A stretch of 37,801 nt of DNA. Source: Aquimarina aquimarini (GTDB lineage Bacteria; Bacteroidota; Bacteroidia; Flavobacteriales; Flavobacteriaceae). The stretch lies in NCBI RefSeq assembly GCF_900299535.1, contig NZ_OMKE01000026.1:1-37801 (forward strand), read 5' to 3'. Positions 1 to 7,500 of this stretch are shown piece after piece (within the stretch, counting starts at the first letter, position 1; each line of letters begins with the position of its first letter). The notes beneath the pieces were generated by a model, which did not search any database, was not told where the DNA came from, and worked only from the letters and a program-made list of their open reading frames with translations. The translations under genes were made by a program, and so were the position numbers.

Positions 1-1708
1 CTTTATAGATATCTTTGGCTATTTTGGCAAAAGCCACCTTATCTTGATAATTGGTTAAACCTTGCCGGATAGTATTGATAATAGTAGTTGCTTTTTGATA
101 GGTACCTATAGCTTTGTTGAGATCCTTGGGGTTGTTTGAATGAGAGAATTTTGATTTTAATGTCTTAGCTTTTTCAGACAAGATTTGCAGTAAAAGTTTA
201 GGGTCAGAATAATTACTCTGATCAGTGAATTCTTTTTTAACTTTAGTCTCAATATTTTTTGAAGCACTTAATAGTGCTTTATCAAAATACTCTAATGCCT
301 TGGAGTATTTTTGTTGTTTATGATATAGTACTCCATAACTATAATAAAACTCAGAAGTAAGATTATGTTCTTTTCCATAAATAGTTTGAACAATCTCTAA
401 TCCTTTTTTATAATAAAATAACGCATCATCATACTTTTGCATTTGAACATATGTATCTGCAATGTTTTGGTAAGTTATAGCAATTTCATTATTATCTTCA
501 GCAAAAATGTTTTTGCGCATTTTCAATACTTTTTTATAATATTCTAATGCTTCACCTTCTCTATTTTGAGCAGATAGAACACTTCCAATATTATCATATA
601 CTTGCGTAACTTTATAATGATTTCCCCCAGAAATAAGAGCAAGCTTTTGTAAAGCTTTTTTTTGATATTCTAATGCTTTTTTTAATTGCCCTTTCTGTTT
701 ATAAATAGTTCCTAGGTTTATATAAAACGACCCTGTTTTTAGATCCTGTTTTTCTCCCAACTTATGTATTATATCTAAGCCTTTTTTACAAAATTGGATC
801 GCTTTATCATTTTCACCTTTATTTTTTAAAATAATCCCAATATTATTATAGATATTAATTAAAGAGGGTGGATTATTTTTTTTATCTATAACTGCTAATG
901 CTTTGTTGCAATGATCTAAAGCAATATCATATTGCTTTAGATTGATATAGGTTACTGCTATATTATTATAAATCCTTGTAATATTATCACTATCCTCTCC
1001 AAATTTTTTAATAGCTAACCTTAAATTTTTTTTATAATATTCTAATGCCTTATTAAATTCTCCAAGTTCATCATAAATAACTGCTATGTTATTATAAGAA
1101 CCTCCAATTTCATAATGTTCTGGGCCTAATATTTTCAAATCAATAGCTAATGTTTTTTTAAAATATTGCACAGCTTTTTCATATTTAGATGTATAATAAT
1201 AAATAGAACCAATATTCGTGTAGGATACAGCTAATTCTGAATGATCCTCAGAAAATAATTTACGTCGAATAGAAAGAGCCTTTTCAAAATATTCTATTGA
1301 TTTATCATAATCTGAATTTGATTTGTGATACTGACCTATATTATCGTAAGTATAGGCCTCCACTCTATGATCTTTTGTTAGATATGTTTTACATATAGCT
1401 AATGCTTTTTCAGATTGTTGTAATGATTTTTTTAGTTGTGAGGTTTCCCATAAACTGAAAGAGATTCTATTATAACACACAGCAACTTTCTCCCATGCAT
1501 GTGCTTCTTTATATAAAACCAGAGCTTTGTTATAATAAGCAATGGAGCTATCAACTTTTCTATCAAGTAGTAATGATTCAGCTTTCTTGTAATTCTGTGA
1601 AGCTACTATTGTGTCCTTGGTTATTTGTGCATATGAAAAATATGAAGAAGCTAAAAAAACAATAATTAACGTTATACGAATATGATATGCTGATTCTATA
1701 TTATTCAT
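1..1708 (-). CDS. Exported tetratricopeptide-repeat protein, 3' end outside window (probable TPR-CHAT protein)
   Basis: Open from an ATG at 1708 to the window edge: 569 codons with no stop. Residues 1-27 form a signal peptide ending SYFSYAQ. After it come about ten tetratricopeptide repeats of the kinesin-light-chain type, spaced about 40-42 residues, with recurring YNNIAVIYDELGEFNKALEYY-like units. The last visible stretch (about residues 515-569) changes to a helical segment containing IRQGLTNYQDKVAFAKIAKDIYK-like sequence (residues 547-569). In known TPR-CHAT proteins this kind of linker leads into the caspase-like CHAT domain; that is family knowledge and the domain itself is not visible here. 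Role: probably a protein-interaction scaffold outside the cytoplasm. The gene stands alone and is divergent from the beta-helix cassettes. The TPR call is firm, the CHAT call is inference. Confidence 0.85.
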   Translation of the reverse strand, partial: MNNIESAYHIRITLIIVFLASSYFSYAQITKDTIVASQNYKKAESLLLDRKVDSSIAYYNKALVLYKEAHAWEKVAVCYNRISFSLWETSQLKKSLQQSEKALAICKTYLTKDHRVEAYTYDNIGQYHKSNSDYDKSIEYFEKALSIRRKLFSEDHSELAVSYTNIGSIYYYTSKYEKAVQYFKKTLAIDLKILGPEHYEIGGSYNNIAVIYDELGEFNKALEYYKKNLRLAIKKFGEDSDNITRIYNNIAVTYINLKQYDIALDHCNKALAVIDKKNNPPSLINIYNNIGIILKNKGENDKAIQFCKKGLDIIHKLGEKQDLKTGSFYINLGTIYKQKGQLKKALEYQKKALQKLALISGGNHYKVTQVYDNIGSVLSAQNREGEALEYYKKVLKMRKNIFAEDNNEIAITYQNIADTYVQMQKYDDALFYYKKGLEIVQTIYGKEHNLTSEFYYSYGVLYHKQQKYSKALEYFDKALLSASKNIETKVKKEFTDQSNYSDPKLLLQILSEKAKTLKSKFSHSNNPKDLNKAIGTYQKATTIINTIRQGLTNYQDKVAFAKIAKDIYK

Positions 1709-1807
1709 GTGACGGAAGTTTTATTATATAGTTAATAGCAAAGAACGTAAAAATGTTACCTTTTTGTCAATGAGGGAGTATAAAATTAGGGTATATAGTG
1801 TATAGAA

Positions 1808-1877
1808 GTTAGTAATGAGAATTGAGTAGTGAGAAAGCTTCAACATTCGGTGTTCGGTATTGGGTAATCGATATTCA
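1808..1877. repeat. Degenerate short-period repeat
   Basis: Short near-repeats follow one another: first GTAATGAGAATTGAGTAGTGAG-like units of about 7-8 bp (GTAATGAG, ATTGAGTAG), then TTCGGTGTTCGGTATTGGGT with a similar period. The pattern looks like decayed microsatellite-type sequence rather than a regulatory site. The limits are approximate. Confidence 0.35.
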
Positions 1878-2100
1878 AACCTCTTTTTTACTTTATTTTT
1901 TTTTATTTTACGGTTTTACATTTAGTATTATCTCGTGTTCAATATTCTATTTTTCGTCTACTTTAGCATTTAAAATCTTACTGTTTTTTATTTTACATTT
2001 CTCTCTATCAATCTATTAAAATTCTCCTTATTTTCTACTTGAAAAATGCGTATCTTAGAGCCACTATTGGCTTATCATTTTTTTGTGCATTTTTTTATAA

Positions 2101-2144
2101 AAAGATGCCGTAACCCACAATAGATCTATTAAAGATGCGTTAAC
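2101..2144. repeat. 14-bp direct repeat pair upstream of cassette 1
   Basis: AAAGATGCCGTAAC (2101-2114) and AAAGATGCGTTAAC (2131-2144) differ at two positions and start 30 bp apart, close to three helical turns. They lie about 45 bp upstream of the -7 box of the cassette 1 gene, a reasonable place for an activator. No known regulator consensus was recognised. Confidence 0.4.
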
Positions 2145-2188
2145 AATTTAGTAATCCAACTCCTACAATAAAAGCACATTTATAGTTA

Positions 2189-2196
2189 TAATTTTG
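2189..2196 (+). promoter_or_regulatory. -7 promoter box (TAATTTTG)
   Basis: Matches the Bacteroidota consensus TAnnTTTG and lies 25 bp before the ATG at 2221. No clear TTG -33 element is visible at the expected distance, which would fit a promoter that needs an activator. The TTG codon at 2194 lies inside this box, which argues against a start there. Confidence 0.5.
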
Positions 2197-2220
2197 TTAT
2201 CAAAACTAAACCTCACACTC

Positions 2221-3489
2221 ATGAAATGGAACAACTTCCCCCTGATTCTTTTTTGTTCTCTTTCCTTTATGTCATTCTCTCAATCAGAACTCAATGGTAA
2301 TCAAGAAGAATGGACAAAAGGATGGACAAGTTTTGAACCCAATCGTAAAGAATATCCTGACCACGAAGAAGTACTGCCTGAGATCATAAATACTGATTTT
2401 TATTTAGAAAATGACATCACCTATTTACTATCTGGTAATGTTTATGTAACCGATAATGCTACATTAACGATACAAGAAGGAACTATTATACGATGCGACA
2501 CAAAAAATGTCGCTAGTCTGGTAGTGACCAAAGGATCTAAATTGATCGCAATGGGATCCAAAGAATTCCCTATTGTATTCACATCCAATAAAGCTAGAAA
2601 ATCTCGAAAATCAGGAGACTGGGGTGGCATTATAATTGCTGGTTCAGGAACGATTAATTCACCTGCTTCTTCCAAAATTATTGAAGGTAATTTTTTACCA
2701 CAATATTCCTCGTTTGGTGGAGATCAGGAAAATGAAATGACCTCTATACTATCCTATGTTCGGATTGAATTTGCAGGAAAAAAAATCAATCAATCAAAAG
2801 AACTCAATGGATTATCGCTTTATGCTTTAGGAAGTAAATCTGTTATTGATAACGTCATGATCAGTTATTCTGCTGATGATTCTTTTGAGTGTTTTGGAGG
2901 CAGGGCAAGTATGTCTAACCTTATCTCATACAAAGCCAAAGATGATGACTATGATTTTACAATGGGATATCAAGGAGAACTCCATACAATCATGGCAATC
3001 AGGCACCCATACATAAGTGACACCAGTGGTTCTTATGCCATAGAATCTGATGGGTATGATAAAAAAGAAGGATATACAAACCCTGAATCTTTATCAAACA
3101 TACATATCAAAAATGCAAGCTTGATCAATCTCTCTGATCATACCAATTATCAACACACCACAGCAGCTATTTCATCTAAAAACTTATCAAAACTCAAACT
3201 TACAGACATGTGTATATCAGGGTTTGCCAATGTGGTTACCTTTGACAAAACATATCGCTCTTATACAGATCTTCAATATTATTTTTCTTTAGAAAATAGT
3301 GTATTCAATGTACACAGTAAAACTGTATTAACACAATATGAATCAGATATAAATGCTCAGCGATTACTCAAATACAATATGTACACAAACCATTTTAGAA
3401 ACGCTAACGACTTATTTACAGCTCCTTTTGATAAAAAAAATCCAAAATTTACTATCAAAGAATCTGAAAATTATACCGTAATGCAGTAA
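2221..3489 (+). CDS. Secreted beta-helix-like protein, cassette 1
   Basis: 422 residues from the ATG at 2221; an in-frame TTG at 2194 would add nine residues, but it lies in the promoter box and spoils the signal peptide. Residues 1-21 are a typical signal peptide (MKWNNFPLILF...SFSQ). The body matches a widespread Bacteroidota exported family with a parallel beta-helix look: YLLSGNVYVTDNATLTIQEG, then PIVFTS, SGDWGGIIIAGSG, YVRIEFAG, SYSADDSFECFGG and AIESDGYD. Those family landmarks are recognised from memory; the function is unknown. There is no sortase signal and no obvious type IX C-terminal domain: the protein stops at ENYTVMQ. It is followed after 31 bp by a small exported protein and is paralogous along its whole length to the protein at 4490-5752. 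Probably surface or periplasmic. Confidence 0.85.
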   Translation: MKWNNFPLILFCSLSFMSFSQSELNGNQEEWTKGWTSFEPNRKEYPDHEEVLPEIINTDFYLENDITYLLSGNVYVTDNATLTIQEGTIIRCDTKNVASLVVTKGSKLIAMGSKEFPIVFTSNKARKSRKSGDWGGIIIAGSGTINSPASSKIIEGNFLPQYSSFGGDQENEMTSILSYVRIEFAGKKINQSKELNGLSLYALGSKSVIDNVMISYSADDSFECFGGRASMSNLISYKAKDDDYDFTMGYQGELHTIMAIRHPYISDTSGSYAIESDGYDKKEGYTNPESLSNIHIKNASLINLSDHTNYQHTTAAISSKNLSKLKLTDMCISGFANVVTFDKTYRSYTDLQYYFSLENSVFNVHSKTVLTQYESDINAQRLLKYNMYTNHFRNANDLFTAPFDKKNPKFTIKESENYTVMQ

Positions 3490-3520
3490 ATTTGGATTTT
3501 ACACTTAAATCATCGTCACA

Positions 3521-3958
3521 ATGAAATTACTTACTACCATTTTCTTTGCCTTTTTTATTATGAATTGTAGCTATGCGCAACTAAAAAAGAACGTATTTTT
3601 TGAGCAAACTGCACTAGTCAAAAAATTCCATACCATAGACGAATTAGAAAACTTAAAAAAAGGGCAACTCATTTCACTATACACCAATCGCGTTAATGAG
3701 GTAATAACCGTTTTACCATATTTAGCATTAACCAATGAAGCAGGAGTTAAATTATCTGATATTGGAATCAAAGAAAATTCTGATAATCTAAGAGCGTTGA
3801 ATAAGCATCATGGTACTAATACAGAAATGCTAGAAAGTTCAAAAAATATGATTTCTGAATTTATTCCTTATGCTGATACCGAAAAAATTATATGGGCTAT
3901 TCTATATTTTGAAGAGGTAATCAAAAAGGTGAGAATTGGAGCCAATGGAAACTTCTAG
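3521..3958 (+). CDS. Small exported helical protein, cassette 1
   Basis: 145 residues with a signal peptide (MKLLTTIFFAFFIMNCSYAQ). The mature part is charged and mostly helical by eye. No known domain was recognised. It is clearly paralogous to the protein at 5805-6266: both share FHTIDxLxxLKKGxL, a TNExGVxxxDIGIKE block, PYADTEKIIW and the C-terminal end NGNF. Such even conservation along the chain implies selection on the whole protein. The gene starts 31 bp after the beta-helix gene, so the two are very probably co-transcribed, and the repeat of this order in cassette 2 suggests that the products work together. A terminator-like hairpin follows at 3986. Confidence 0.8.
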   Translation: MKLLTTIFFAFFIMNCSYAQLKKNVFFEQTALVKKFHTIDELENLKKGQLISLYTNRVNEVITVLPYLALTNEAGVKLSDIGIKENSDNLRALNKHHGTNTEMLESSKNMISEFIPYADTEKIIWAILYFEEVIKKVRIGANGNF

Positions 3959-3985
3959 AAAAACATATTTATTGTAAAATATCAC

Positions 3986-4038
3986 AAAAAAGGCTTTAAC
4001 AATAGTCATTTCATTCATGACTTTTTAAAGTCTTTTTT
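3986..4038 (+). terminator. Rho-independent terminator after cassette 1
   Basis: Outer arms AAAAAAGGCTTTAA (3986-3999) and TTAAAGTCTTTTTT (4025-4038) pair with one G-T wobble, and the inner arms AGTCAT (4004-4009) and ATGACT (4017-4022) extend the hairpin. The 3' arm ends in a T tract. It lies 28 bp after the stop codon. Confidence 0.7.
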
Positions 4039-4118
4039 GTAGAACACTATTTAAAATTAAGTATTATTCATCAAATGTTATTTTATAAACTTGTAAGGTT
4101 TTATCTAATTTTTCTGTT

Positions 4119-4152
4119 TAATACATATAAAAACGACGTAATACACATAAAA
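4119..4152. repeat. 14-bp direct repeat pair, 20-bp spacing
   Basis: TAATACATATAAAA (4119-4132) and TAATACACATAAAA (4139-4152) differ by one base and start exactly 20 bp apart, about two helical turns. A protein-binding role is possible, but the position is about 340 bp upstream of the next gene. Confidence 0.35.
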
Positions 4153-4365
4153 GGAGTTTTGTTATACCTAATTATAACATAAACCATTGTTAAACAGGGG
4201 GGGAAATCCCCCTTATTCACAAAAAAACAAGCACTAAACCTGTTTTTACTCCATTCTTCTACCTCCCCAAGCAAAAAACAACTTATTTTTTTGATTATCA
4301 GCATAATAAAAGCATTATTTTGTAAGAATTATACTTATAAAGTTATGTTAAATATCTTAAAAATA

Positions 4366-4398
4366 ACGATAAACACACAAAGTCTACGGTAAACACGT
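4366..4398. repeat. 13-bp direct repeat pair upstream of cassette 2
   Basis: ACGATAAACACAC (4366-4378) and ACGGTAAACACGT (4386-4398) also start 20 bp apart, about 90-125 bp before the ATG at 4490. The adjoining CGTAACCAAC (4396-4405) nearly matches CGTAACCCAC (2109-2118) upstream of cassette 1. This may be a shared regulator site. Confidence 0.35.
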
Positions 4399-4489
4399 AA
4401 CCAACTTTGTGAAAACTCTGCTATCTTAGTAGTCCAAAAATTGGGAGAAAGAAATTTCCTCCAAAAGTTTAACCCCAAAATAAACTATT

Positions 4490-5752
4490 ATGAAAAAAAG
4501 ATGTTTTCTATTAACAGCTTTTGCCCTTCTACTATTAACTTCTTCTTTTGCTATAGCGCAAGATTTTAATGAAAATAATGACAGGTGGACTAAAGGATGG
4601 ACTAATTTTACTCCAAATAAAACAGAGTATCCTGAGGCTGAAGAAAAACTACCAAATATCATAGTTGATCATACATATTTACGAAATGATGTTGTATATC
4701 AAATGTCTGGCGACGTTTATGTAACCAATGGAGCATCTTTGACTATACAGGAAGGAACAGTAATTCGATGTGATCATGAGAATCCCGCAAACCTTATTAT
4801 TACCAGAGGCTCTAAATTGATTGCGGCAGGATCTAAAGCCTATCCAATTGTTTTTACTTCTAGTAAAGCCTCTAAATCTAGAAACAGTGGAGACTGGGGA
4901 GGAATTATTATTGCTGGATCAGGAAAAATAAATACTGTTTCTGGTAATGGGATCATTGAGGGAAAACTTAATCCTCAATACGCTCTATATGGAGGAAATC
5001 AAAAGTTTGAAGAAACAACCATATTAAAATATGTAAGAATCGAATTCTCTGGACATTCAGGATCTAATGGTTTATCACTATACGGATTAGGAACTTCTTC
5101 TATCATAGAAGACATTATGGTTAGTTATTCTGCTCATGACTCGTATAATATTCATGGAGGAAAAAATGACATTCAAAATTTGGTTTCTCTAAAAGCTCAG
5201 GGAGATGATTTTCATTTTTCTGAAGGCTTTAAAGGTACCGCAAAAAATGTAATGGCGATTAGGCATCCATTTATAAATAGCCCACAAGGATCTTATGCTA
5301 TCGAGATAGATGGTTACAATAAAGAACTAGGGTATATAAGACCTGATGCAGTGACTGATGTTACTATCACCAATGCAACACTTGTAAATCTATCAGACAA
5401 AACTAATTATCAGCATACGACCGCAGCAGTTTCTGCAACAAATTCAGCAATCACTTATATCCATAATTCAAAAATATCTGGGTTCTCTGATGTTGTTAAA
5501 TTTGATAGTTCGTACACCTCATTAGCAATAATGCAAAAAGCTTTTATGATGGATAACAGTTTTTTCAATATTCATGGTGATGGTATTAATAGCAATAACA
5601 AAGGGATCAACGGAACTCTTAATATCTTAAAGTATAACCGATTTACAGAAGATTTCGTAAGTGTGAATGACCTGTTTAGCGACCCTAAAAGCACCATCAC
5701 TCCAAAATTTAAATTAAAACAATCATTAAACAACTATATGGTTATGCAATAA
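4490..5752 (+). CDS. Secreted beta-helix-like protein, cassette 2
   Basis: 420 residues with a strong signal peptide (MKKRCFLLTAFALLLL...AIAQ). It is a full-length paralogue of the protein at 2221-3489, with the same order of landmarks: a W-TKGWT-F-PN segment after the signal peptide, VYVTNGASLTIQEGTVIRCD, PIVFTSSKASKSR, SGDWGGIIIAGSG, KYVRIEFSG, SYSAHDS, MAIRHPFI, LSDKTNYQHTTAA, and the end YMVMQ. The fold is probably a right-handed parallel beta-helix; substrate and partner are unknown. The central part has diverged more than the N-terminal third. The next gene starts 52 bp downstream and is paralogous to the partner in cassette 1, so the pair was duplicated as a unit. No type IX C-terminal sorting domain is recognised. 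Confidence 0.85.
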   Translation: MKKRCFLLTAFALLLLTSSFAIAQDFNENNDRWTKGWTNFTPNKTEYPEAEEKLPNIIVDHTYLRNDVVYQMSGDVYVTNGASLTIQEGTVIRCDHENPANLIITRGSKLIAAGSKAYPIVFTSSKASKSRNSGDWGGIIIAGSGKINTVSGNGIIEGKLNPQYALYGGNQKFEETTILKYVRIEFSGHSGSNGLSLYGLGTSSIIEDIMVSYSAHDSYNIHGGKNDIQNLVSLKAQGDDFHFSEGFKGTAKNVMAIRHPFINSPQGSYAIEIDGYNKELGYIRPDAVTDVTITNATLVNLSDKTNYQHTTAAVSATNSAITYIHNSKISGFSDVVKFDSSYTSLAIMQKAFMMDNSFFNIHGDGINSNNKGINGTLNILKYNRFTEDFVSVNDLFSDPKSTITPKFKLKQSLNNYMVMQ

Positions 5753-5804
5753 ATAAAATTTTGTAATACCATATATCAAATTAAAGAACCGATTCAATAA
5801 GTCA

Positions 5805-6266
5805 ATGTATACTATAAACATTATGCCAAAAATAATAATTCACTTTGCCTTTTTTCTTATGATAAGTACTGTTGTTGGCCAACACACAATAAATGAGGCA
5901 ATATTTTTCACCAAAAAAGATCAGATTATCAAATTTCATACAATTGATGATCTGCAAGCATTGAAAAAAGGAGAGCTTGTAAAATTATATCAAGATCGTG
6001 TAGAAGAAATCATGACTACACTTCCTTTTTTATCCTTGACCAATGAACCTGGAGTAAGGATGAATGATATTGGTATCAAAGAAGACTCTAGGCATCTTAA
6101 AGTTCTAAAGCATCATACTGAATCCACTAGAAAAAGTCTGGCAACAACCAAAAAAACTATAGAAGAATTGGTTCCTTATGCAGATACAGAAAAAATTATC
6201 TGGACGATCCTATATTATGAAGAGACTATTAAAAAAATGAGAATAGGAGTCAACGGAAATTTTTAA
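5805..6266 (+). CDS. Small exported helical protein, cassette 2
   Basis: 153 residues from the ATG at 5805, or 147 from the ATG at 5823 (MPKIIIHFAFFLM...), which gives a cleaner signal peptide ending near STVVGQ. The mature chain shares with the cassette 1 partner FHTIDDLQALKKGEL, LTNEPGVRMNDIGIKE, VPYADTEKIIW, a YYEE-IKKMRIG segment and the end NGNF. No known domain was recognised. The long helical look and the conserved C-terminus suggest a partner or chaperone for the beta-helix protein, which is inference from gene order alone. A 22-bp perfect palindrome follows 46 bp after the stop. Confidence 0.75.
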   Translation: MYTINIMPKIIIHFAFFLMISTVVGQHTINEAIFFTKKDQIIKFHTIDDLQALKKGELVKLYQDRVEEIMTTLPFLSLTNEPGVRMNDIGIKEDSRHLKVLKHHTESTRKSLATTKKTIEELVPYADTEKIIWTILYYEETIKKMRIGVNGNF

Positions 6267-6594
6267 AAATCATATTAGTAATGTGTTATAATTATCATAT
6301 TTACTTAGGGTTAGGAGCGGCAATTGCCGCTCCTATGTGTTTTGATATCGTTTAATGCAAAATGCTTTTTAATTTATTTTTATACCAGTTCTGATTTATA
6401 TGATTTACACATAAAAATTTCGTATATAGTTTGTTTCTTTTGCACTATATCTGTGTTATAAAATTCAAACATAGCAGGGCTGTGGTCGTGTTTTATTTTG
6501 AAATATTAGACAAAAAGGCGCGGTTTTATTGAGTAAATTTAAGTTGGAAAGGTATTACATCTTGTCGGCAATAGTTTTAATTTTTTCAGGTAAT
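6267..6594. other. Intergenic region between cassette 2 and the toxin gene
   Basis: A 328-bp gap. Beyond the palindrome at 6313-6334 it holds no clear gene. On the minus strand just after the toxin stop, a short frame one base out of phase reads YELPEKIKTIADKM then stop (about 6555-6599), which may be the remnant of a longer toxin C-terminus. Confidence 0.4.
6313..6334. terminator. 22-bp perfect palindrome after cassette 2, possible terminator
   Basis: Arms AGGAGCGGCAA (6313-6323) and TTGCCGCTCCT (6324-6334) are perfectly complementary, GC-rich in an AT-rich gap. No proper T tract follows (ATGTGTTTTG), so it could be a terminator, an mRNA 3' stabiliser or a dispersed palindromic repeat. Confidence 0.4.
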
Positions 6595-6882
6595 TCATAA
6601 AATTCCGCCTACATCCTGTCTTCCTACAATAGCTATTATTTCTACACTATTTTCATTTACTCTGAAATAAATGCTATCAATTCCACAGACACAACATCGA
6701 TACCTTTTTTTTATATAATCTACAGATTCAAAGGGAAAAGGCCTTTGCGCTATAATATCGAAATATTCAAAAAATGAATAAAAATATTTGTCAGCTTGAG
6801 TCATTCCAAATTTTTTAACTCCATAATGGTGAATCCGAATCAAGTCATTTTTAGCCTCATTGCTTAATCGATATTTAGCCAT
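6595..6882 (-). CDS. parE: ParE/RelE-type toxin
   Basis: 95 residues. The start MAKYRLSNEAKNDLIRIHHY, the KFGMTQADKYF segment and the late basic core KKRYRCCVCGIDSIYFRV followed by VEIIAIVGRQD are typical of the RelE/ParE fold. Family knowledge: ParE toxins usually act on DNA gyrase, RelE toxins on ribosome-bound mRNA; the length and the RHH partner favour ParE, but the target cannot be read from sequence. The start overlaps the end of the antitoxin gene by 8 bp (6875-6882), so the two are translationally coupled. The unusual Cys pair in RCCVC is not needed for the family. Confidence 0.85.
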   Translation of the reverse strand: MAKYRLSNEAKNDLIRIHHYGVKKFGMTQADKYFYSFFEYFDIIAQRPFPFESVDYIKKRYRCCVCGIDSIYFRVNENSVEIIAIVGRQDVGGIL

Positions 6883-7114
6883 TCAATAAAGACTTTGAGT
6901 GAGCTAAAATCTTCTCTTTACTATCATTCGTAAATCCACTATTTTCAGCTTTCTCCAATTTAGCACGAATCCAGTCAACTTGAACCTGTTGTTTTCGAGC
7001 TTGTCGAATCAAGTCATTTATCAATTCACTTTTGCTTGAATATTCGTTATTATCCACTTGGGCTTTTAGCCATTCATCATTTGGTTTTGTAAACGATATA
7101 CTTTGTCTAGCCAT
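6875..7114 (-). CDS. parD: ParD-type antitoxin
   Basis: 79 residues. The N-terminal MARQSISFTKPNDEWLKAQV and the SSKSELINDLIRQARKQQ helices fit a ribbon-helix-helix DNA-binding domain of the ParD family; the C-terminal part (about residues 50-79) would wrap the toxin. It comes first in the operon and overlaps the toxin gene by 8 bp, the usual order. A perfect 9+9-bp inverted repeat lies 9 bp upstream of the start codon (7124-7145) and is the likely operator for autoregulation by the antitoxin or the complex. Confidence 0.85.
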   Translation of the reverse strand: MARQSISFTKPNDEWLKAQVDNNEYSSKSELINDLIRQARKQQVQVDWIRAKLEKAENSGFTNDSKEKILAHSKSLLNG

Positions 7115-7123
7115 AATTTTATA

Positions 7124-7145
7124 TTTGGTGTAGAATTACACCAAA
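7124..7145. promoter_or_regulatory. parD: Probable ParD operator (inverted repeat)
   Basis: TTTGGTGTA (7124-7132) and TACACCAAA (7137-7145) are perfect inverted repeats around a 4-bp spacer, directly before the antitoxin start on the minus strand. Ribbon-helix-helix antitoxins usually bind such palindromes to repress their own operon. Confidence 0.65.
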
Positions 7146-7457
7146 AACGAATCAAACACAAATTATCAATAGACAATAATTCTTCATTCCTACTTTTAGG
7201 CTTTAAAAATTTAAGATGTTCGTCCATTTTAAGAGAAAAACTATTAGCATAGTAACCATACAACTAATAGAAAATAACCCCTTGTCAATAAAACAATTTC
7301 ACTCCCAATTTTTCCAAGTTCCTTCACTAAAAACCTCATTTTTGAAATAATCTTTAGAAATCTTCCAATAAAGAAAAATGATAATTTAAAAAAGTAATGT
7401 TACAATGATCCAAGTATTTTCCATTTATCAAATTTCACTAATTATTACCAATATCAA

Positions 7458-7465
7458 TATATTTG
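7458..7465 (+). promoter_or_regulatory. -7 promoter box (TATATTTG) for the LysE gene
   Basis: Exact match to TAnnTTTG, 35 bp before the ATG at 7501. A weak TTTC at 7433-7436 lies 21 bp upstream in the -33 position. A small inverted repeat ATAGC/GCTAT (7482-7500) abuts the start codon. Confidence 0.55.
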
Positions 7466-7500
7466 TAAGGGTATCCCCGTCATAGCTACTAATTGGCTAT

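Larger units (their letters stand above)
1709..2220. other. Intergenic region between divergent genes
   Basis: A 512-bp AT-rich gap. It holds a degenerate short-period repeat near 1808-1877, a 14-bp direct repeat pair 30 bp apart (2101-2144) and a -7 box at 2189-2196. The only open frame in it (1822-2019) is a low-complexity Phe/Leu/Ile/Ser-rich frame with a non-ATG start and is not credible as a gene. Confidence 0.6.
3959..4489. other. Intergenic region before cassette 2
   Basis: A 531-bp gap with the terminator at 3986-4038, two direct-repeat pairs (4119-4152 and 4366-4398) and a G7/C5 inverted repeat near 4197-4212. No convincing gene: the minus-strand frame at 4101-4304 has no family resemblance and crosses the repeats. 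Confidence 0.5.
7115..7500. other. Divergent intergenic region between parD and the LysE gene
   Basis: A 386-bp gap with the ParD operator and the promoter box of the LysE gene. On the minus strand a 28-codon stretch near 7302-7388 without a start reads protein-like (DYFKNEVFSEGTWKNWE then stop), and a second such stretch starts near 7228 (MDEHLKFLKPKSRNEELL). These may be gene remnants; neither is supported as an intact gene. Confidence 0.4.

Noticed and set aside
1822..2019. Open frame of 65 codons
   Set aside because: Low-complexity Phe/Leu/Ile/Ser-rich frame with a non-ATG start, in an AT-rich gap with decayed repeats; no family resemblance.
2194..2220. Upstream TTG start for the cassette 1 beta-helix gene
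   Set aside because: The TTG lies inside the -7 box, and the ATG at 2221 gives a proper signal peptide.
4101..4304. Minus-strand frame of 67 codons
   Set aside because: Crosses the direct repeats and the G/C inverted repeat; no recognisable protein features.
7066..7263. Minus-strand frame overlapping parD and its operator
   Set aside because: It covers the palindromic operator and part of parD out of frame; the antitoxin explains this DNA better. The N-terminal part is noted only as a possible remnant.
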